Shown piece by piece: positions 7,714 through 17,041 of a stretch of DNA of 64,000 bases. The stretch comes from Granulosicoccus sp036478595. GTDB lineage: Bacteria > Pseudomonadota > Gammaproteobacteria > Granulosicoccales > Granulosicoccaceae. How positions within the stretch are numbered: position 1 is the first letter of the stretch; the number at the start of each line of letters is the position of its first letter. The translations under genes and the position numbers were made by a program. The stretch is taken from NCBI GenBank assembly GCA_036478595.1, contig JAZGEF010000069.1, positions 1 through 64,000 of the forward strand, written 5' to 3'. Below the pieces are notes generated by a model, which was given only the letters and a program-made list of their open reading frames with translations, did not search any database and was not told the origin of the DNA.

Positions 7714-8529
7714 CTATTCTGCAAGTGCACCAGGCCCAGCTATAGCGCCCGGTGGGCACTTACCCAAGATAATCATGCCAAGTACTTCATCCTTGCTGAC
7801 ATCTTTGGTTTGTGCCTGCCCAACAACCGCGCCGTTTTTCATGACTACTACACGATCGGCTAAATCAAATACGTCATGTATATCGTGGCTAATTAAAAAT
7901 ATGCCAATACCATCCGCTTTAAGTTGATGAATCAATTGCCCTACCTGTTCTGTCTCTTGTGGCCCCAATGCAGCTGTGGGCTCATCCATGATCAGGATGC
8001 GCGCATTAAAGTGAATGGCGCGTGCGATAGCAACGGATTGCCGTTGACCACCTGATAACTGCTTGACCGGATCTTTAAAGCGAGTAAAGTTTGGGTTTAA
8101 GCGATTCATTACTTTGCGCGTTTCCGCCTCCATTGCCGCATCGTCAAGCGTTCCCCAACGCGTCAGTATTTCTCGACCTAAATACAAGTTCGCCGCAGCG
8201 TCAATGTTATCCGCAAGCGCAAGGGTTTGATAAATGGTCTCAATGCCATAATCTTTAGCATGACGGGGGTTCGTTATTGTGGCTTCCTCGCCATCGACAA
8301 AGATCGATCCGCTGTCACGCGTATAAGCTCCAGACAAGATTTTTATAAGCGTCGATTTTCCCGCACCATTGTGGCCTAACAACCCTACGACTTCACCGGG
8401 GTAAAGCTCGCACGATGCTTCATCGACTGCATGCACGCCACCAAACGAGATGGAGATGTCCTTCATTGCCACCATGGGCGTTTTGCCAGCATTGGGATCG
8501 GCAGATGGTGCTGCTTGTGAGTTTGTCAT
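7714..8529 (-). CDS. xylG: Xylose ABC transporter, ATP-binding protein
   Basis: This cytoplasmic ATPase powers sugar uptake with the adjacent permease and binding protein. It has Walker A GHNGAGKST, signature LSGGQRQ, Walker B ILIMDEP and the switch histidine in LISHD. It carries one nucleotide-binding domain (271 residues), whereas E. coli XylG and RbsA have two fused domains of about 500 residues, so it presumably works as a homodimer, as in FrcA-type transporters. It lies 15 bases after xylH. Substrate assignment as xylose comes from the flanking xylA and xylF, not from this protein. Confidence 0.9.
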   Translation of the reverse strand: MTNSQAAPSADPNAGKTPMVAMKDISISFGGVHAVDEASCELYPGEVVGLLGHNGAGKSTLIKILSGAYTRDSGSIFVDGEEATITNPRHAKDYGIETIYQTLALADNIDAAANLYLGREILTRWGTLDDAAMEAETRKVMNRLNPNFTRFKDPVKQLSGGQRQSVAIARAIHFNARILIMDEPTAALGPQETEQVGQLIHQLKADGIGIFLISHDIHDVFDLADRVVVMKNGAVVGQAQTKDVSKDEVLGMIILGKCPPGAIAGPGALAE

Positions 8530-8544
8530 AGTGATTACTCCCCT

Positions 8545-9849
8545 TTATGCCGAATTTCTGCGGTACAAGTTGTCGAGGAACACCGCGACCACCAACACAC
8601 CACCTACAACCATCTGCTGTATTGCAGCATCAAATCCGATTAAAACCATGCCCGACTGCAATGACTGCATCACTAATGCACCCAGTATCGCGCCATAGAT
8701 AGTACCGATACCTCCAGCAAAAGAGGTCCCCCCGATAACTGCGGCAGCAATGACATACAGCTCATCAAATTGACCCAAGGCTAAGGTTGCAGATTTTAAA
8801 CGTGCGCTAGCAATAACTGCGGAGATGGCAGTCAGTGCCCCCATCAATGCAAAGATAAGCATGGTCATCTTTTTGGTGTTGATACCAGCAAGTTCTGCAG
8901 CTTCCGGGTTACCACCAATGGCAAATACATATCGACCGAAGCGTGTTCGTGTTGCCAAGAAAGTCATACCAACACCTACGGCTAATGCAATAAGAATAGG
9001 GATAGCGAAACCATGCGAGATAAAAATACCTTCTGGCGGTACTTCAATATTGTTTTGTGCAGCATATCGTTTGATGATGCCTTTAGGCCATGGATAAGCG
9101 TTCATCACCATGACGGTACCAATGACAATTCCACTACCCAGTGCTCCAATTAACCACTCGGCCCACATGGGTCGGGTTGGAAATCCAAAGCGCTTGCGCT
9201 GACGTCTGCCACCGATAAGAAGGAACACAATACCAATGCAAACAACGATGCCTAGCACCCAAGAATACGTCGCACCGATAGTGCCGTATGGCCCACCCCC
9301 AATCAGTGCGAAGGTTGGATCAACTGGCGCGATGGTTTCGCCTCGTGCGAGTAAATACGAGGAGCCTCGCCAAATAAGTAAGCCACCCAAGGTCACGATA
9401 AACGCCGGTATGCTTAAGTACGCAATCAAGAAACCTTGAAATGCACCGATAAGCGTACCAAAAAAAATCCCCACTAAAATAGTGATCACCCAAATCATCG
9501 GATGACCCAATCCAAGTATTTGTGGCAGCACCCAAACCTGCATCGCACCCATGATCATCGCGATAAAGCCCAACAGTGATCCAACAGATAGATCGATATG
9601 ACGCGTGACGATAATCAGCACCATGCCGGTAGCCATCACTGCGATTGATGATGTTTGAACCGACAGGTTCCATAAGTTTCTAGGCGTTAAAAAGGCACCA
9701 AAGCCTCTAACAAAATGACCGTAGTAATGAAATCCGACCCATATAAGCAGCAACGCGCCAATCATACCGAGCAAGCGAGTATCAATTTCAGTTGCCCTAA
9801 GAAACCGCACTATGGCGCTCTCTTTATATTCTTGTTTCTGATCTGACAA
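8545..9849 (-). CDS. xylH: Xylose ABC transporter, permease
   Basis: An inner-membrane permease of the BPD_transp_2 sugar family with about ten hydrophobic segments and the family strings MVLIIVTRHIDLSVGSLLGF and AAAVIGGTSFAGGIGTIYGA. At about 434 residues it is longer than RbsC because of a central insertion with a charged stretch (RRQRKRFGFPTRP) and a loop before HGFAIPILIAL, both also seen in XylH. The TTG at 9849 is preferred because GGGAG lies seven bases upstream; a longer version from TTG 9876 is possible. It follows xylF after a 172-base gap containing a hairpin. Confidence 0.9.
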   Translation of the reverse strand: MSDQKQEYKESAIVRFLRATEIDTRLLGMIGALLLIWVGFHYYGHFVRGFGAFLTPRNLWNLSVQTSSIAVMATGMVLIIVTRHIDLSVGSLLGFIAMIMGAMQVWVLPQILGLGHPMIWVITILVGIFFGTLIGAFQGFLIAYLSIPAFIVTLGGLLIWRGSSYLLARGETIAPVDPTFALIGGGPYGTIGATYSWVLGIVVCIGIVFLLIGGRRQRKRFGFPTRPMWAEWLIGALGSGIVIGTVMVMNAYPWPKGIIKRYAAQNNIEVPPEGIFISHGFAIPILIALAVGVGMTFLATRTRFGRYVFAIGGNPEAAELAGINTKKMTMLIFALMGALTAISAVIASARLKSATLALGQFDELYVIAAAVIGGTSFAGGIGTIYGAILGALVMQSLQSGMVLIGFDAAIQQMVVGGVLVVAVFLDNLYRRNSA

Positions 9850-9950
9850 CGTGACTCTCCCGTGAATGGCTGCCAATTACGCGACGCGAAATATGCGCAA
9901 CTAGTGAAATTTTAACGTGAGTTGGTAAATGATTAGGGACGAAAACTAAA

Positions 9951-9984
9951 CAGGGCCACAATGCCGTTAAGCACAGTGACCCTG
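9951..9984 (-). terminator. Hairpin after xylF, leaky terminator or stabiliser
   Basis: CAGGGCCAC (9951-9959) and GTGACCCTG (9976-9984) pair over nine positions with one G-T type mismatch and a 16-base loop. On the minus strand a T-rich run (TTTAGTTTT) follows. It lies between xylF and xylH, the usual position of a structure that keeps binding-protein mRNA more abundant than that of the permease. Confidence 0.55.
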
Positions 9985-10021
9985 TTATTTTTACTACTTG
10001 TCCAGACAACTAAGCAGCTTA

Positions 10022-11059
10022 CTAGCAGCCGTCTACACCGTCCTGAGCACCTTCACAAGCTTTGGCTTTATCAATCCAACCAGCGTCAATGACTGCACTA
10101 ATGTTGCTTGTAGTGATAGGCGTTGGAGCAAGAAGGATGGAGGTCACAGTCACGCCACGCTTACCACCAGAGAAAGGTGCCGTACCTGGAATATCAGCAA
10201 GCGCTTTACCGTTAGCTAGCATTAGAGCCGCTTCAGCAGCCACTTTACCTAGTGCACGAGAGTCTTTCCATACTGAGACCAACTGAGTGCCGCGAGCAAC
10301 CCGGTTGATTGCAGCTAGATCGCCGTCCTGACCAGTAACAGGAACATTGCCTGCCATGCCTTGAGCTTCAAGTGCTGCAACCGCACCACCGGCCATGCCA
10401 TCGTTCTCAGAAATAACAGCATCAACGTTGTTGTTTTGAGACGTTAGGCATTGCTCCATGTTGCGCTGAGCATTTTCAGGTTTCCAACCATCGGTGAATA
10501 CTTCACAAACGTTCTTGATAGCGCCTGAATCGATGCTGTCTTTAAGAACTTCCATGATGCCTTCAAAAAGGAATGTCGCGTTTGGATCACCTGGATCGCC
10601 TTTAATGAAGGCAAAATTGCCTTCAGTCTTACCACTTTCAAGCATCGTTTTTGCCATCATTCGGCCAACACCTACGTTATCAAAAGTCACATAAAGTGAA
10701 TCAGGATGCTCGATTTGAACGTCATAAGCGATCATTGGAATGCCTTCAGCAGAGGCTTGCTCAACCGCTGGCAAAATCGCTTCTGAATCAAAAGGTACGA
10801 TCAACAAAACATCGGCGCCTTGTGAGATTAGTGATTCAACGTCTGTTAATTGCTTGGCAGCTGAACCCTGCGCATCAGCAGAAATGTACGTGTCACCAGC
10901 AGCTTCCACGATACCTTTGATAACAGCTTCATCACGCTTCCAGCGCTCTTCTTGGAACACTTTCCAAGAGACACCAACAGTTTTGCCTTCTGCATAAACA
11001 CTGCCTGCAAAAATTGCAGCAGCTGTCGCTGTTACCAGCGCAAGAGAAATCTTCTTCAT
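10022..11059 (-). CDS. xylF: Xylose-binding periplasmic protein
   Basis: This is the periplasmic receptor of the xylose ABC transporter. It has a signal peptide (MKKISLALVTATAAAIFAGSVYA, with cleavage after AYA-type VYA), then a type I periplasmic fold with GVSWKVFQEERWKRDEA and VPVTGQDGDLAAINRV. The sequence is close to XylF by pattern. ATG 11059 is chosen because GGTGGAG sits five bases upstream; a GTG two codons earlier is less likely. It is first in its operon and divergent from the ROK repressor, with a perfect palindrome in the shared promoter region. Confidence 0.93.
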   Translation of the reverse strand: MKKISLALVTATAAAIFAGSVYAEGKTVGVSWKVFQEERWKRDEAVIKGIVEAAGDTYISADAQGSAAKQLTDVESLISQGADVLLIVPFDSEAILPAVEQASAEGIPMIAYDVQIEHPDSLYVTFDNVGVGRMMAKTMLESGKTEGNFAFIKGDPGDPNATFLFEGIMEVLKDSIDSGAIKNVCEVFTDGWKPENAQRNMEQCLTSQNNNVDAVISENDGMAGGAVAALEAQGMAGNVPVTGQDGDLAAINRVARGTQLVSVWKDSRALGKVAAEAALMLANGKALADIPGTAPFSGGKRGVTVTSILLAPTPITTSNISAVIDAGWIDKAKACEGAQDGVDGC

Positions 11060-11184
11060 ACTCACTCCACCTAAGATTGGATATTGATTTTCGGATTCTA
11101 ATAATCAGGGCTGACACGCAGCCATCAGACACAAAGTCGTTTTATTTCACGACTAGATAAAAATAGTGACACCGGCTTAAAAAT

Positions 11185-11210
11185 GTGTCAAGTTCTTTTT
11201 AACTTGACAC
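11185..11210. promoter_or_regulatory. Palindromic operator between xylF and xylR
   Basis: GTGTCAAGTT (11185-11194) and AACTTGACAC (11201-11210) are a perfect 10-bp inverted repeat around a 6-base CTTTTT spacer. The right arm contains TTGACA, so a bound repressor would cover a possible -35 element. The site is centred in the 173-base divergent region and is the natural candidate for XylR binding, which I infer from position. Confidence 0.65.
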
Positions 11211-11232
11211 CTCCTATTAATGAATTCAGTGC

Positions 11233-12471
11233 ATGAATCGGTCAGAAATCATACGCAGTGACGATCTGAGAGCTGAGAATCGACATAGAATTCTGCGAGC
11301 ACTAAGGCAGCAGGGTTCGATCACAAGAGCAAAAGCGGGAATGCTGACCGGATTAAGCCAGGCAGCATTATCCACTTTGTTTAGTTCAATGATCGAACAA
11401 GGCTTGGTGATTTCATCTAGCGACTCGGGCAAGGCGATGAAACGTGGCCGCCCACTTACATCTGTCTCATTGAATGCACAAGCAGCCGTTGCCGTTGCCG
11501 TCTCTCTAACAATGAACCAACTCAAGGTGTGTTTAGTGGACTACGCCGGCAATACCATCAAAAAGCACATACTCGAACTCGATACCAAGCGATTAATCGA
11601 GCCAAAAATTAATGATGTCATCGTCAGCGCCATCACCAGTACATTGGAAAACACCGTTGAGGGAGAGCCCAATATTCAAGGCATATCGCTTGGGTTTCAG
11701 GGTGTGACAGACTCGATCGCCGGTGACTTGCTTTGGTCGCCCATATTAAGTGTTGATCGCTTACCCATATGTCACACGCTCGAACAGCAATTCAAAGTGC
11801 CGGTCACTGTTAACAACGACTGCAACTTAATTTCCAAGGCGCTACATAACAGCCAACGCCAGCAACTTGGCGATAGCTTTGCTGCTGTGCTGTTCTCACA
11901 TGGTGTTGGCTTGGGCGTATACCTCTCAGGGTCTCCGTTCTCAGGCCCTCAATCATCCGCGCTTGAACTGGGGCATATTCAATACGAGCGTGATGGCGCT
12001 CTTTGTCGTTGCGGCAAACGTGGCTGTATTGAAGCCTACGCTTCAGATTACGGCATCATGCGCACCGCAAAATCGTTACCCGAAAATGAAGTCTATCCGC
12101 AGCTGGTAAGTGACAAGGAAATTGATGACCTAATCAATGCCGCTAACGCTGGTGATGACCAGGCGAGGCTAGCGTTTTCGATCGCTGGTAAAGCTATCGG
12201 TGCTGGCCTGGCCACTGTGTTCACCTTGTTAGACCCTATGCCTGTGGCACTTGTCGGCCACAATACAAACGCGGTGAATTTGATGAAAATTGAGATTCAA
12301 AAAAGCATAGAAGTAGCCGGCCGATCACCCAAGAATTTTACCAACTTAATTCACTGTTATCACGAAGATGCATCCTTGCTTCACACGGGCCTAGTATTGG
12401 ACGCCATGGCAACCTTGGATCGAGGATTTGCGCATAACACAAACACTGTAATTAGCCCCGAGTTAGTTTGA
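11233..12471 (+). CDS. xylR: ROK-family transcriptional repressor (XylR type)
   Basis: A 412-residue sugar-responsive repressor. Residues about 15-70 form a winged helix (NRHRILRALRQQGSITRAKA, LSQAALSTLFSSMIEQGLV). The rest is a ROK sugar-kinase-like fold ending with the zinc motif CRCGKRGC near residues 257-264. As in other ROK repressors, xylose or a related sugar would release DNA. It is divergent from xylF and heads the rightward arm, its stop sharing a base with the next start. No clear ribosome binding site precedes the ATG, so the exact start is less certain than the identity. Confidence 0.9.
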   Translation: MNRSEIIRSDDLRAENRHRILRALRQQGSITRAKAGMLTGLSQAALSTLFSSMIEQGLVISSSDSGKAMKRGRPLTSVSLNAQAAVAVAVSLTMNQLKVCLVDYAGNTIKKHILELDTKRLIEPKINDVIVSAITSTLENTVEGEPNIQGISLGFQGVTDSIAGDLLWSPILSVDRLPICHTLEQQFKVPVTVNNDCNLISKALHNSQRQQLGDSFAAVLFSHGVGLGVYLSGSPFSGPQSSALELGHIQYERDGALCRCGKRGCIEAYASDYGIMRTAKSLPENEVYPQLVSDKEIDDLINAANAGDDQARLAFSIAGKAIGAGLATVFTLLDPMPVALVGHNTNAVNLMKIEIQKSIEVAGRSPKNFTNLIHCYHEDASLLHTGLVLDAMATLDRGFAHNTNTVISPELV

Positions 12472-13907
12472 TGCTTCACCGAATACTAATTATTTTAGCC
12501 ACGTTTTTTTTAATTTTTGTTGGCAGCGTTAAATCGTACGCTGGCGACGTTAGCAAACCTTGGGATAACAAAGCGATTAAATCCCACGTGGACATCGCTA
12601 ATGTTGAAGGCACCTTAAGTAAGCGAAAATTAAATGATCTTATTGCTGTTGGCAGAAAATTATTCAAGGCAAGCTTCACAACCGAAGATGGTGTTGGTAG
12701 ACCGATGGCAACGCAGGCCATTATTCCAAGCAAACGCAGACGCATACCTAAAAACGAATTTTCTCGTACCGCAGGCTTGGACGCTAATGCCTGTTCCAGT
12801 TGTCACAACCAGCCTGAGATAGGCGGCTCGGGAGACTTTGCTGCAAACGTATTTGTATCAGAAGGGTTTCAGTTAGCCGATTTTGACACCACCGACCCGC
12901 AGTTCTCTAACGAACGAAACACCAACCATTTATTTGGAGCAGGCTTAGTGGAGCTACTTGCTCGCGAAATGTCGCGCGACTTACACTCACTACGCACTGA
13001 CGCTGTGGCCTCTGCACGCAATTCTGGCAAGCGCATAACGATTAAACTAGAAACCAAGGGTGTGAGCTTCGGAAAACTGATCGCGCACCCTACCGGCATT
13101 GTTGATACTCGTTTGTTGGAAGGAATCGATACCGATCTAGTGGTGAAACCGTTTACGCAAAAGGGTGTTATTACATCGCTGAGGCAATTTACCGTTAACG
13201 CACTAAACCACCATCACGGAATGCAAGCTGAAGAACGCTTTGGAAGCCGCTGGACAGGTAGTGATGATTTTGACGAAGACGGGTATAACAATGAAATAAG
13301 TGCAGGGGATGTATCTGCATTAGTACTGTGGCAAGCGAGCCTTGCACCACCCACCATTAAAACCGATTTGCCTGAAGCCTGGCTAAGCGCGGCAAGCCGC
13401 GGCCAGACTCAATACGGCCAACTGGGATGCGGCTCCTGCCATATGCCAACTCTACCGCTGGAGTCATTAGTCTTTGCAGACCCAGGCCCCTTAGACCTTG
13501 CCGGCACCCTGAGTAGTGGCGAGCTCGGCGATGAACAAAACGCCTTTTATGATCTTGCACTAATGGACTGGGCTGAACAACTAGAGAAGGATGATCAAGG
13601 CCGTTACCTTGTACCTTTGTTCGGTGATTTAAAACGACATGTCATCGCAGATAGCCAAGTGGATCGTTTAGGCAATGAATTGCTGTCGCAACGTTTTGTT
13701 GAACGCAACGTGTTTATGACGTCAGAGCTATGGGGGATTGGATCAACCAATCCTTACGGCCATCGGGGCGACCTCACCACTTTGCCAGAAGTGATCGAAG
13801 CCCACGGCGGAGATGCACGCGAATCACGTGATGCCTGGTTGCGGCTTGATCAATCTCTACAGAGTGATGTCATCGCGTATTTAAAAACCATGGTGATCGA
13901 GCCATGA
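12471..13907 (+). CDS. Di-heme cytochrome c oxidoreductase, DHOR/DUF1111 family
   Basis: An exported 478-residue protein with an N-terminal signal segment (HRILIILATFFLIFVGSVKSYA) and two heme c motifs, CSSCH and CGSCH. The C-terminus GHRGDLTTLPEVIEAHGGDA with the following SRDAW matches the di-heme oxidoreductase family, often annotated as thiol oxidoreductase, whose substrates are mostly unknown. It sits between xylR and an FG-GAP/ASPIC gene with a one-base overlap upstream and an ATGA overlap downstream, so it is part of the xylose operon. A role in periplasmic oxidation of a sugar or its lactone is inference. ATG 12471 is preferred to the TTG one codon earlier. Confidence 0.82.
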   Translation: MLHRILIILATFFLIFVGSVKSYAGDVSKPWDNKAIKSHVDIANVEGTLSKRKLNDLIAVGRKLFKASFTTEDGVGRPMATQAIIPSKRRRIPKNEFSRTAGLDANACSSCHNQPEIGGSGDFAANVFVSEGFQLADFDTTDPQFSNERNTNHLFGAGLVELLAREMSRDLHSLRTDAVASARNSGKRITIKLETKGVSFGKLIAHPTGIVDTRLLEGIDTDLVVKPFTQKGVITSLRQFTVNALNHHHGMQAEERFGSRWTGSDDFDEDGYNNEISAGDVSALVLWQASLAPPTIKTDLPEAWLSAASRGQTQYGQLGCGSCHMPTLPLESLVFADPGPLDLAGTLSSGELGDEQNAFYDLALMDWAEQLEKDDQGRYLVPLFGDLKRHVIADSQVDRLGNELLSQRFVERNVFMTSELWGIGSTNPYGHRGDLTTLPEVIEAHGGDARESRDAWLRLDQSLQSDVIAYLKTMVIEP

Positions 13908-15592
13908 GCAAATTAAGTGTTTTTGCCAATGGTTTTTTTACAGTATCGCTGTACACAGTGACAACCGCGACAGTGGCAACAGCTAAAGAAACGCCACAAG
14001 CCTTTTTAGCCGACGTACCCGTCTATCAAGAGCAAGCCGAAAACGCAGGCTTGGTGCACCAATACGACGGTCCGTGGGAGTATTTTGTTGGCGGTGGCGT
14101 TGCCACGTTTGACTGCAATCAAGACCGAATGCCAGATGTTTACATTGCAGGTGGTGCTAACACCGCCGCACTCTACGTCAATCAAAGCAAAACAGCTGGC
14201 AAATTATCATTCTCAAAGCGAAGCAATGCGGCAACTGATATCACCAAGGTAACGGGCGCCTACCCTTTAGATATCGATAACGATGGCTATACCGACCTTA
14301 TGGTGTTACGCGTTGGCGAAAACCGAATCCTTAAGGGCGGACCAGATTGCAGCTTCGCTCTGGCCAATGCAAGCTTCGGTTTTGATGGCGGGTCTGAATG
14401 GAGTACCGGATTTTCCGCAGCATTTGAACCCGATGAAGCCTTCCCCACTATGGCTATTGGTAACTACGTAGACCGAACGGCACCTGGCTCACCTTGGGGT
14501 ACATGCTCAGACAATGAGCTATTGCGCCCACAAGTGGCCACTAGCGATGACAAACCAGTACGCTATGACAACCCAACTCGCTTATCACCAGGGTACTGCT
14601 CCCTATCAATGCTGTTTACGGATTGGAATAAGAGCGGTCGAGATTCGTTAAGGATAACTAACGATCGACATTATCATCGCGGCGGTGAAGAACAACTATG
14701 GCGCTTAGACAGCGGTAGCTACCCACGCCCCTATACCCGCGCTGATGGCTGGCAACCGTTGGTAATTTGGGGCATGGGAATAGCACAAGGTGACTTAAAC
14801 GCCGATGGCTTTCCTGAGTATGTGTTGACGTCAATGGGTGACACTAAAATTCAATCCGTTGATGTGATTCAGGCAACTGAAGAGCAACGGCCCGCTTATG
14901 AAGATATCGCCTATGATGCGGGCGCTACTGCACACCGTCCTTATACTGGAGAGGATCTTAAACCTTCAACGGGATGGCATGCTGAGCTTGCCGATGTAAA
15001 CAATGACACCCTACTCGATCTCTATATCGCAAAAGGAAACGTTGAAGCGATGAGCGACTTCGCAGCCTTTGATCCCGACAACCTGCTCATGGGCAACCAT
15101 GATGATCGTTTTGTTGAAAAAGGCTTTGCTGCAGGTATTGCATTGGACCGCCGCGGTCGAGGCGCAGCCGTAGTGGATTTCAATGCCGATGGCTTGCTCG
15201 ACCTTATAGTGGTTAATCGAGCATCCCCGGTTAGCCTATTCCGTCACACGGGTTTTGCCAGCGACTATGGGCCTCGCAAGGGTGGTAACTGGCTGGCTAT
15301 TGAGTTACAGCAAACAGGCAGCAATAAGCAGGCATTAGGTGCAAGGCTAGCCATTAAAACCGGCAACAAAACTCAAGTGCGCCATTTAACACTCGGTGGC
15401 GGCCACGCATCAGGGCAATTAGGCTTTATGCATATAGGCCTTGGTGTTGCAGAACGTGCAACTGTAAGGGTGCAATGGCCAGATGGCCAATGGAGTGCAT
15501 CGTATCGATTGTTTGCAAATCATTTTGCGGTGATCAAGCGAGACGATACCAACGTGTCGTACTGGTATCCACCTCAACCATCAGAGAACTAA
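13904..15592 (+). CDS. FG-GAP/VCBS repeat protein with ASPIC/UnbV domain (CRTAC1-like)
   Basis: A secreted 562-residue beta-propeller protein with a signal peptide ending near ATAKA. Calcium-loop-like repeats recur (DCNQDRMPDVYIAG, DIDNDGYTDLMVL, DLNADGFPEYVLT, DVNNDTLLDLYIA, DFNADGLLDLIVV). The last 110 residues form an ASPIC/UnbV domain (GNWLAIELQQ, then VRVQWPDGQW). The family is periplasmic or extracellular with no agreed function. It overlaps the preceding cytochrome by ATGA and precedes xylB by three bases. Constant pairing with the cytochrome suggests the two form one periplasmic unit, which I infer from the gene layout. Confidence 0.83.
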   Translation: MSKLSVFANGFFTVSLYTVTTATVATAKETPQAFLADVPVYQEQAENAGLVHQYDGPWEYFVGGGVATFDCNQDRMPDVYIAGGANTAALYVNQSKTAGKLSFSKRSNAATDITKVTGAYPLDIDNDGYTDLMVLRVGENRILKGGPDCSFALANASFGFDGGSEWSTGFSAAFEPDEAFPTMAIGNYVDRTAPGSPWGTCSDNELLRPQVATSDDKPVRYDNPTRLSPGYCSLSMLFTDWNKSGRDSLRITNDRHYHRGGEEQLWRLDSGSYPRPYTRADGWQPLVIWGMGIAQGDLNADGFPEYVLTSMGDTKIQSVDVIQATEEQRPAYEDIAYDAGATAHRPYTGEDLKPSTGWHAELADVNNDTLLDLYIAKGNVEAMSDFAAFDPDNLLMGNHDDRFVEKGFAAGIALDRRGRGAAVVDFNADGLLDLIVVNRASPVSLFRHTGFASDYGPRKGGNWLAIELQQTGSNKQALGARLAIKTGNKTQVRHLTLGGGHASGQLGFMHIGLGVAERATVRVQWPDGQWSASYRLFANHFAVIKRDDTNVSYWYPPQPSEN

Positions 15593-15595
15593 ATC

Positions 15596-17041
15596 ATGTA
15601 TCTGGGTATTGATCTAGGCACGTCTAGCGTAAAAACTATCTTGCTAGATGATGCGCAAAACGTGGTTGGCAGCAGCACGGCCAACATGGAGCAAAGCCGA
15701 CCATTCGATGGTTGGTCAGAGCAAGACCCTGCTAATTGGATAGCAGGCATCGAATTAACATTATCTGAACTGCACACTAACTACTCCAAACAAATGGCCG
15801 CCCTTAAGGGCATTGGTTTGTCAGGCCATATGCATGGCGCAACATTGCTTGATAAGGGTGACAAAGTCCTACGACCCTGCATACTCTGGAACGATACTCG
15901 GAGCTTTTCCGAAGCGGCGCGACTGGATACCCCTGAATCGCGAGAACGCTGTGGCAATATTTTGTTTCCAGGTTTTACTGCACCTAAGCTTGCCTGGGTA
16001 GCCAACAACGAACCCAAACTGTTTGAACAAGTCAGCAAAGTATTATTGCCAAAGGATTACGCTCGCCTGTGGTTAACAGCAGAAACCGTTTCAGAAATGT
16101 CCGATTCGGCTGGCACAGGCTGGCTGGATGTAGCCAAGCGCGAATGGTCCGCCACACTATTGGCTGCTTGCGATTTGAATCGAGATCAAATGCCTACACT
16201 AGTGGAGGGTACAGCAGTATCCGGGATCATACGAGCGTCATTAGCGGCACGCTTTGGCATGCCCAATACGGTTGTAGTGGCGGGTGGTGCTGGTGATAAT
16301 GCAGCATCGGCCTGCGGCATGGGTACCGTTTCCCCAGGGGATGCTTTTTTATCACTAGGCACATCTGGTGTGCTGTTTGCTGCCAACGAACGTTACCAGC
16401 CCAATGCCGACAGCGCGGTGCATACGTTTTGTCATGCATTACCAAACACCTGGCATCAGATGGGCGTGATATTGGCCGCTACCGATTCGCTCAATTGGTT
16501 ATCAGGCGTATTGGGTAAGTCACCGGCTGAACTGACACAATCGCTAGAAGGCACCGACCCTACGCCCACCGATGTATTATTTTTGCCGTACCTGGGCGGA
16601 GAGAGAACACCTCATAACGACGCCAATGCACGCGGCGTATTCCTGGGCCTTGCTCATAGGTCAGATGCTACCGCCATGACAAAAGCCGTGTTACAAGGTG
16701 TTGCCTTTGCTTTTCGAGATTGTCAAAATGCGTTGGCAACAGCGGGTACACAACTGGACGATGCTTACGCCATTGGTGGTGGCTCACAATCACAGTACTG
16801 GTTGCAACTGATAGCATCAGCACTGAATCTACCACTGCATGTCACCGTTGATGGAGACTTTGGCGCAAGCCTGGGAGCAGCACGTCTCGGCATGATTGCA
16901 GCAGAATCCGTCGACGCAATCTCGGCTTGTCAGAAACCCGCTATCAGGCATTCAGTTGAACCCGATTCATCCATTTACGATGACTTTAGCGCGCAATACG
17001 CTCGCTATACCAAAACTTATCAAGCTTTGATGCAAATATGA
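15596..17041 (+). CDS. xylB: Xylulokinase
   Basis: XylB phosphorylates D-xylulose to xylulose 5-phosphate for the pentose phosphate pathway. The 481-residue FGGY kinase opens with LGIDLGTSSVKTILLD (phosphate-binding strand). It shows GLSGHMHGATLLD, the catalytic aspartate region GGAGDNAASACGMG and the C-terminal AIGGGSQSQYWLQLIAS, all typical of xylulokinases. It lies three bases after the ASPIC gene and overlaps the following hydrolase by ATGA. The start ATG is fixed by the conserved first strand. Confidence 0.95.
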   Translation: MYLGIDLGTSSVKTILLDDAQNVVGSSTANMEQSRPFDGWSEQDPANWIAGIELTLSELHTNYSKQMAALKGIGLSGHMHGATLLDKGDKVLRPCILWNDTRSFSEAARLDTPESRERCGNILFPGFTAPKLAWVANNEPKLFEQVSKVLLPKDYARLWLTAETVSEMSDSAGTGWLDVAKREWSATLLAACDLNRDQMPTLVEGTAVSGIIRASLAARFGMPNTVVVAGGAGDNAASACGMGTVSPGDAFLSLGTSGVLFAANERYQPNADSAVHTFCHALPNTWHQMGVILAATDSLNWLSGVLGKSPAELTQSLEGTDPTPTDVLFLPYLGGERTPHNDANARGVFLGLAHRSDATAMTKAVLQGVAFAFRDCQNALATAGTQLDDAYAIGGGSQSQYWLQLIASALNLPLHVTVDGDFGASLGAARLGMIAAESVDAISACQKPAIRHSVEPDSSIYDDFSAQYARYTKTYQALMQI

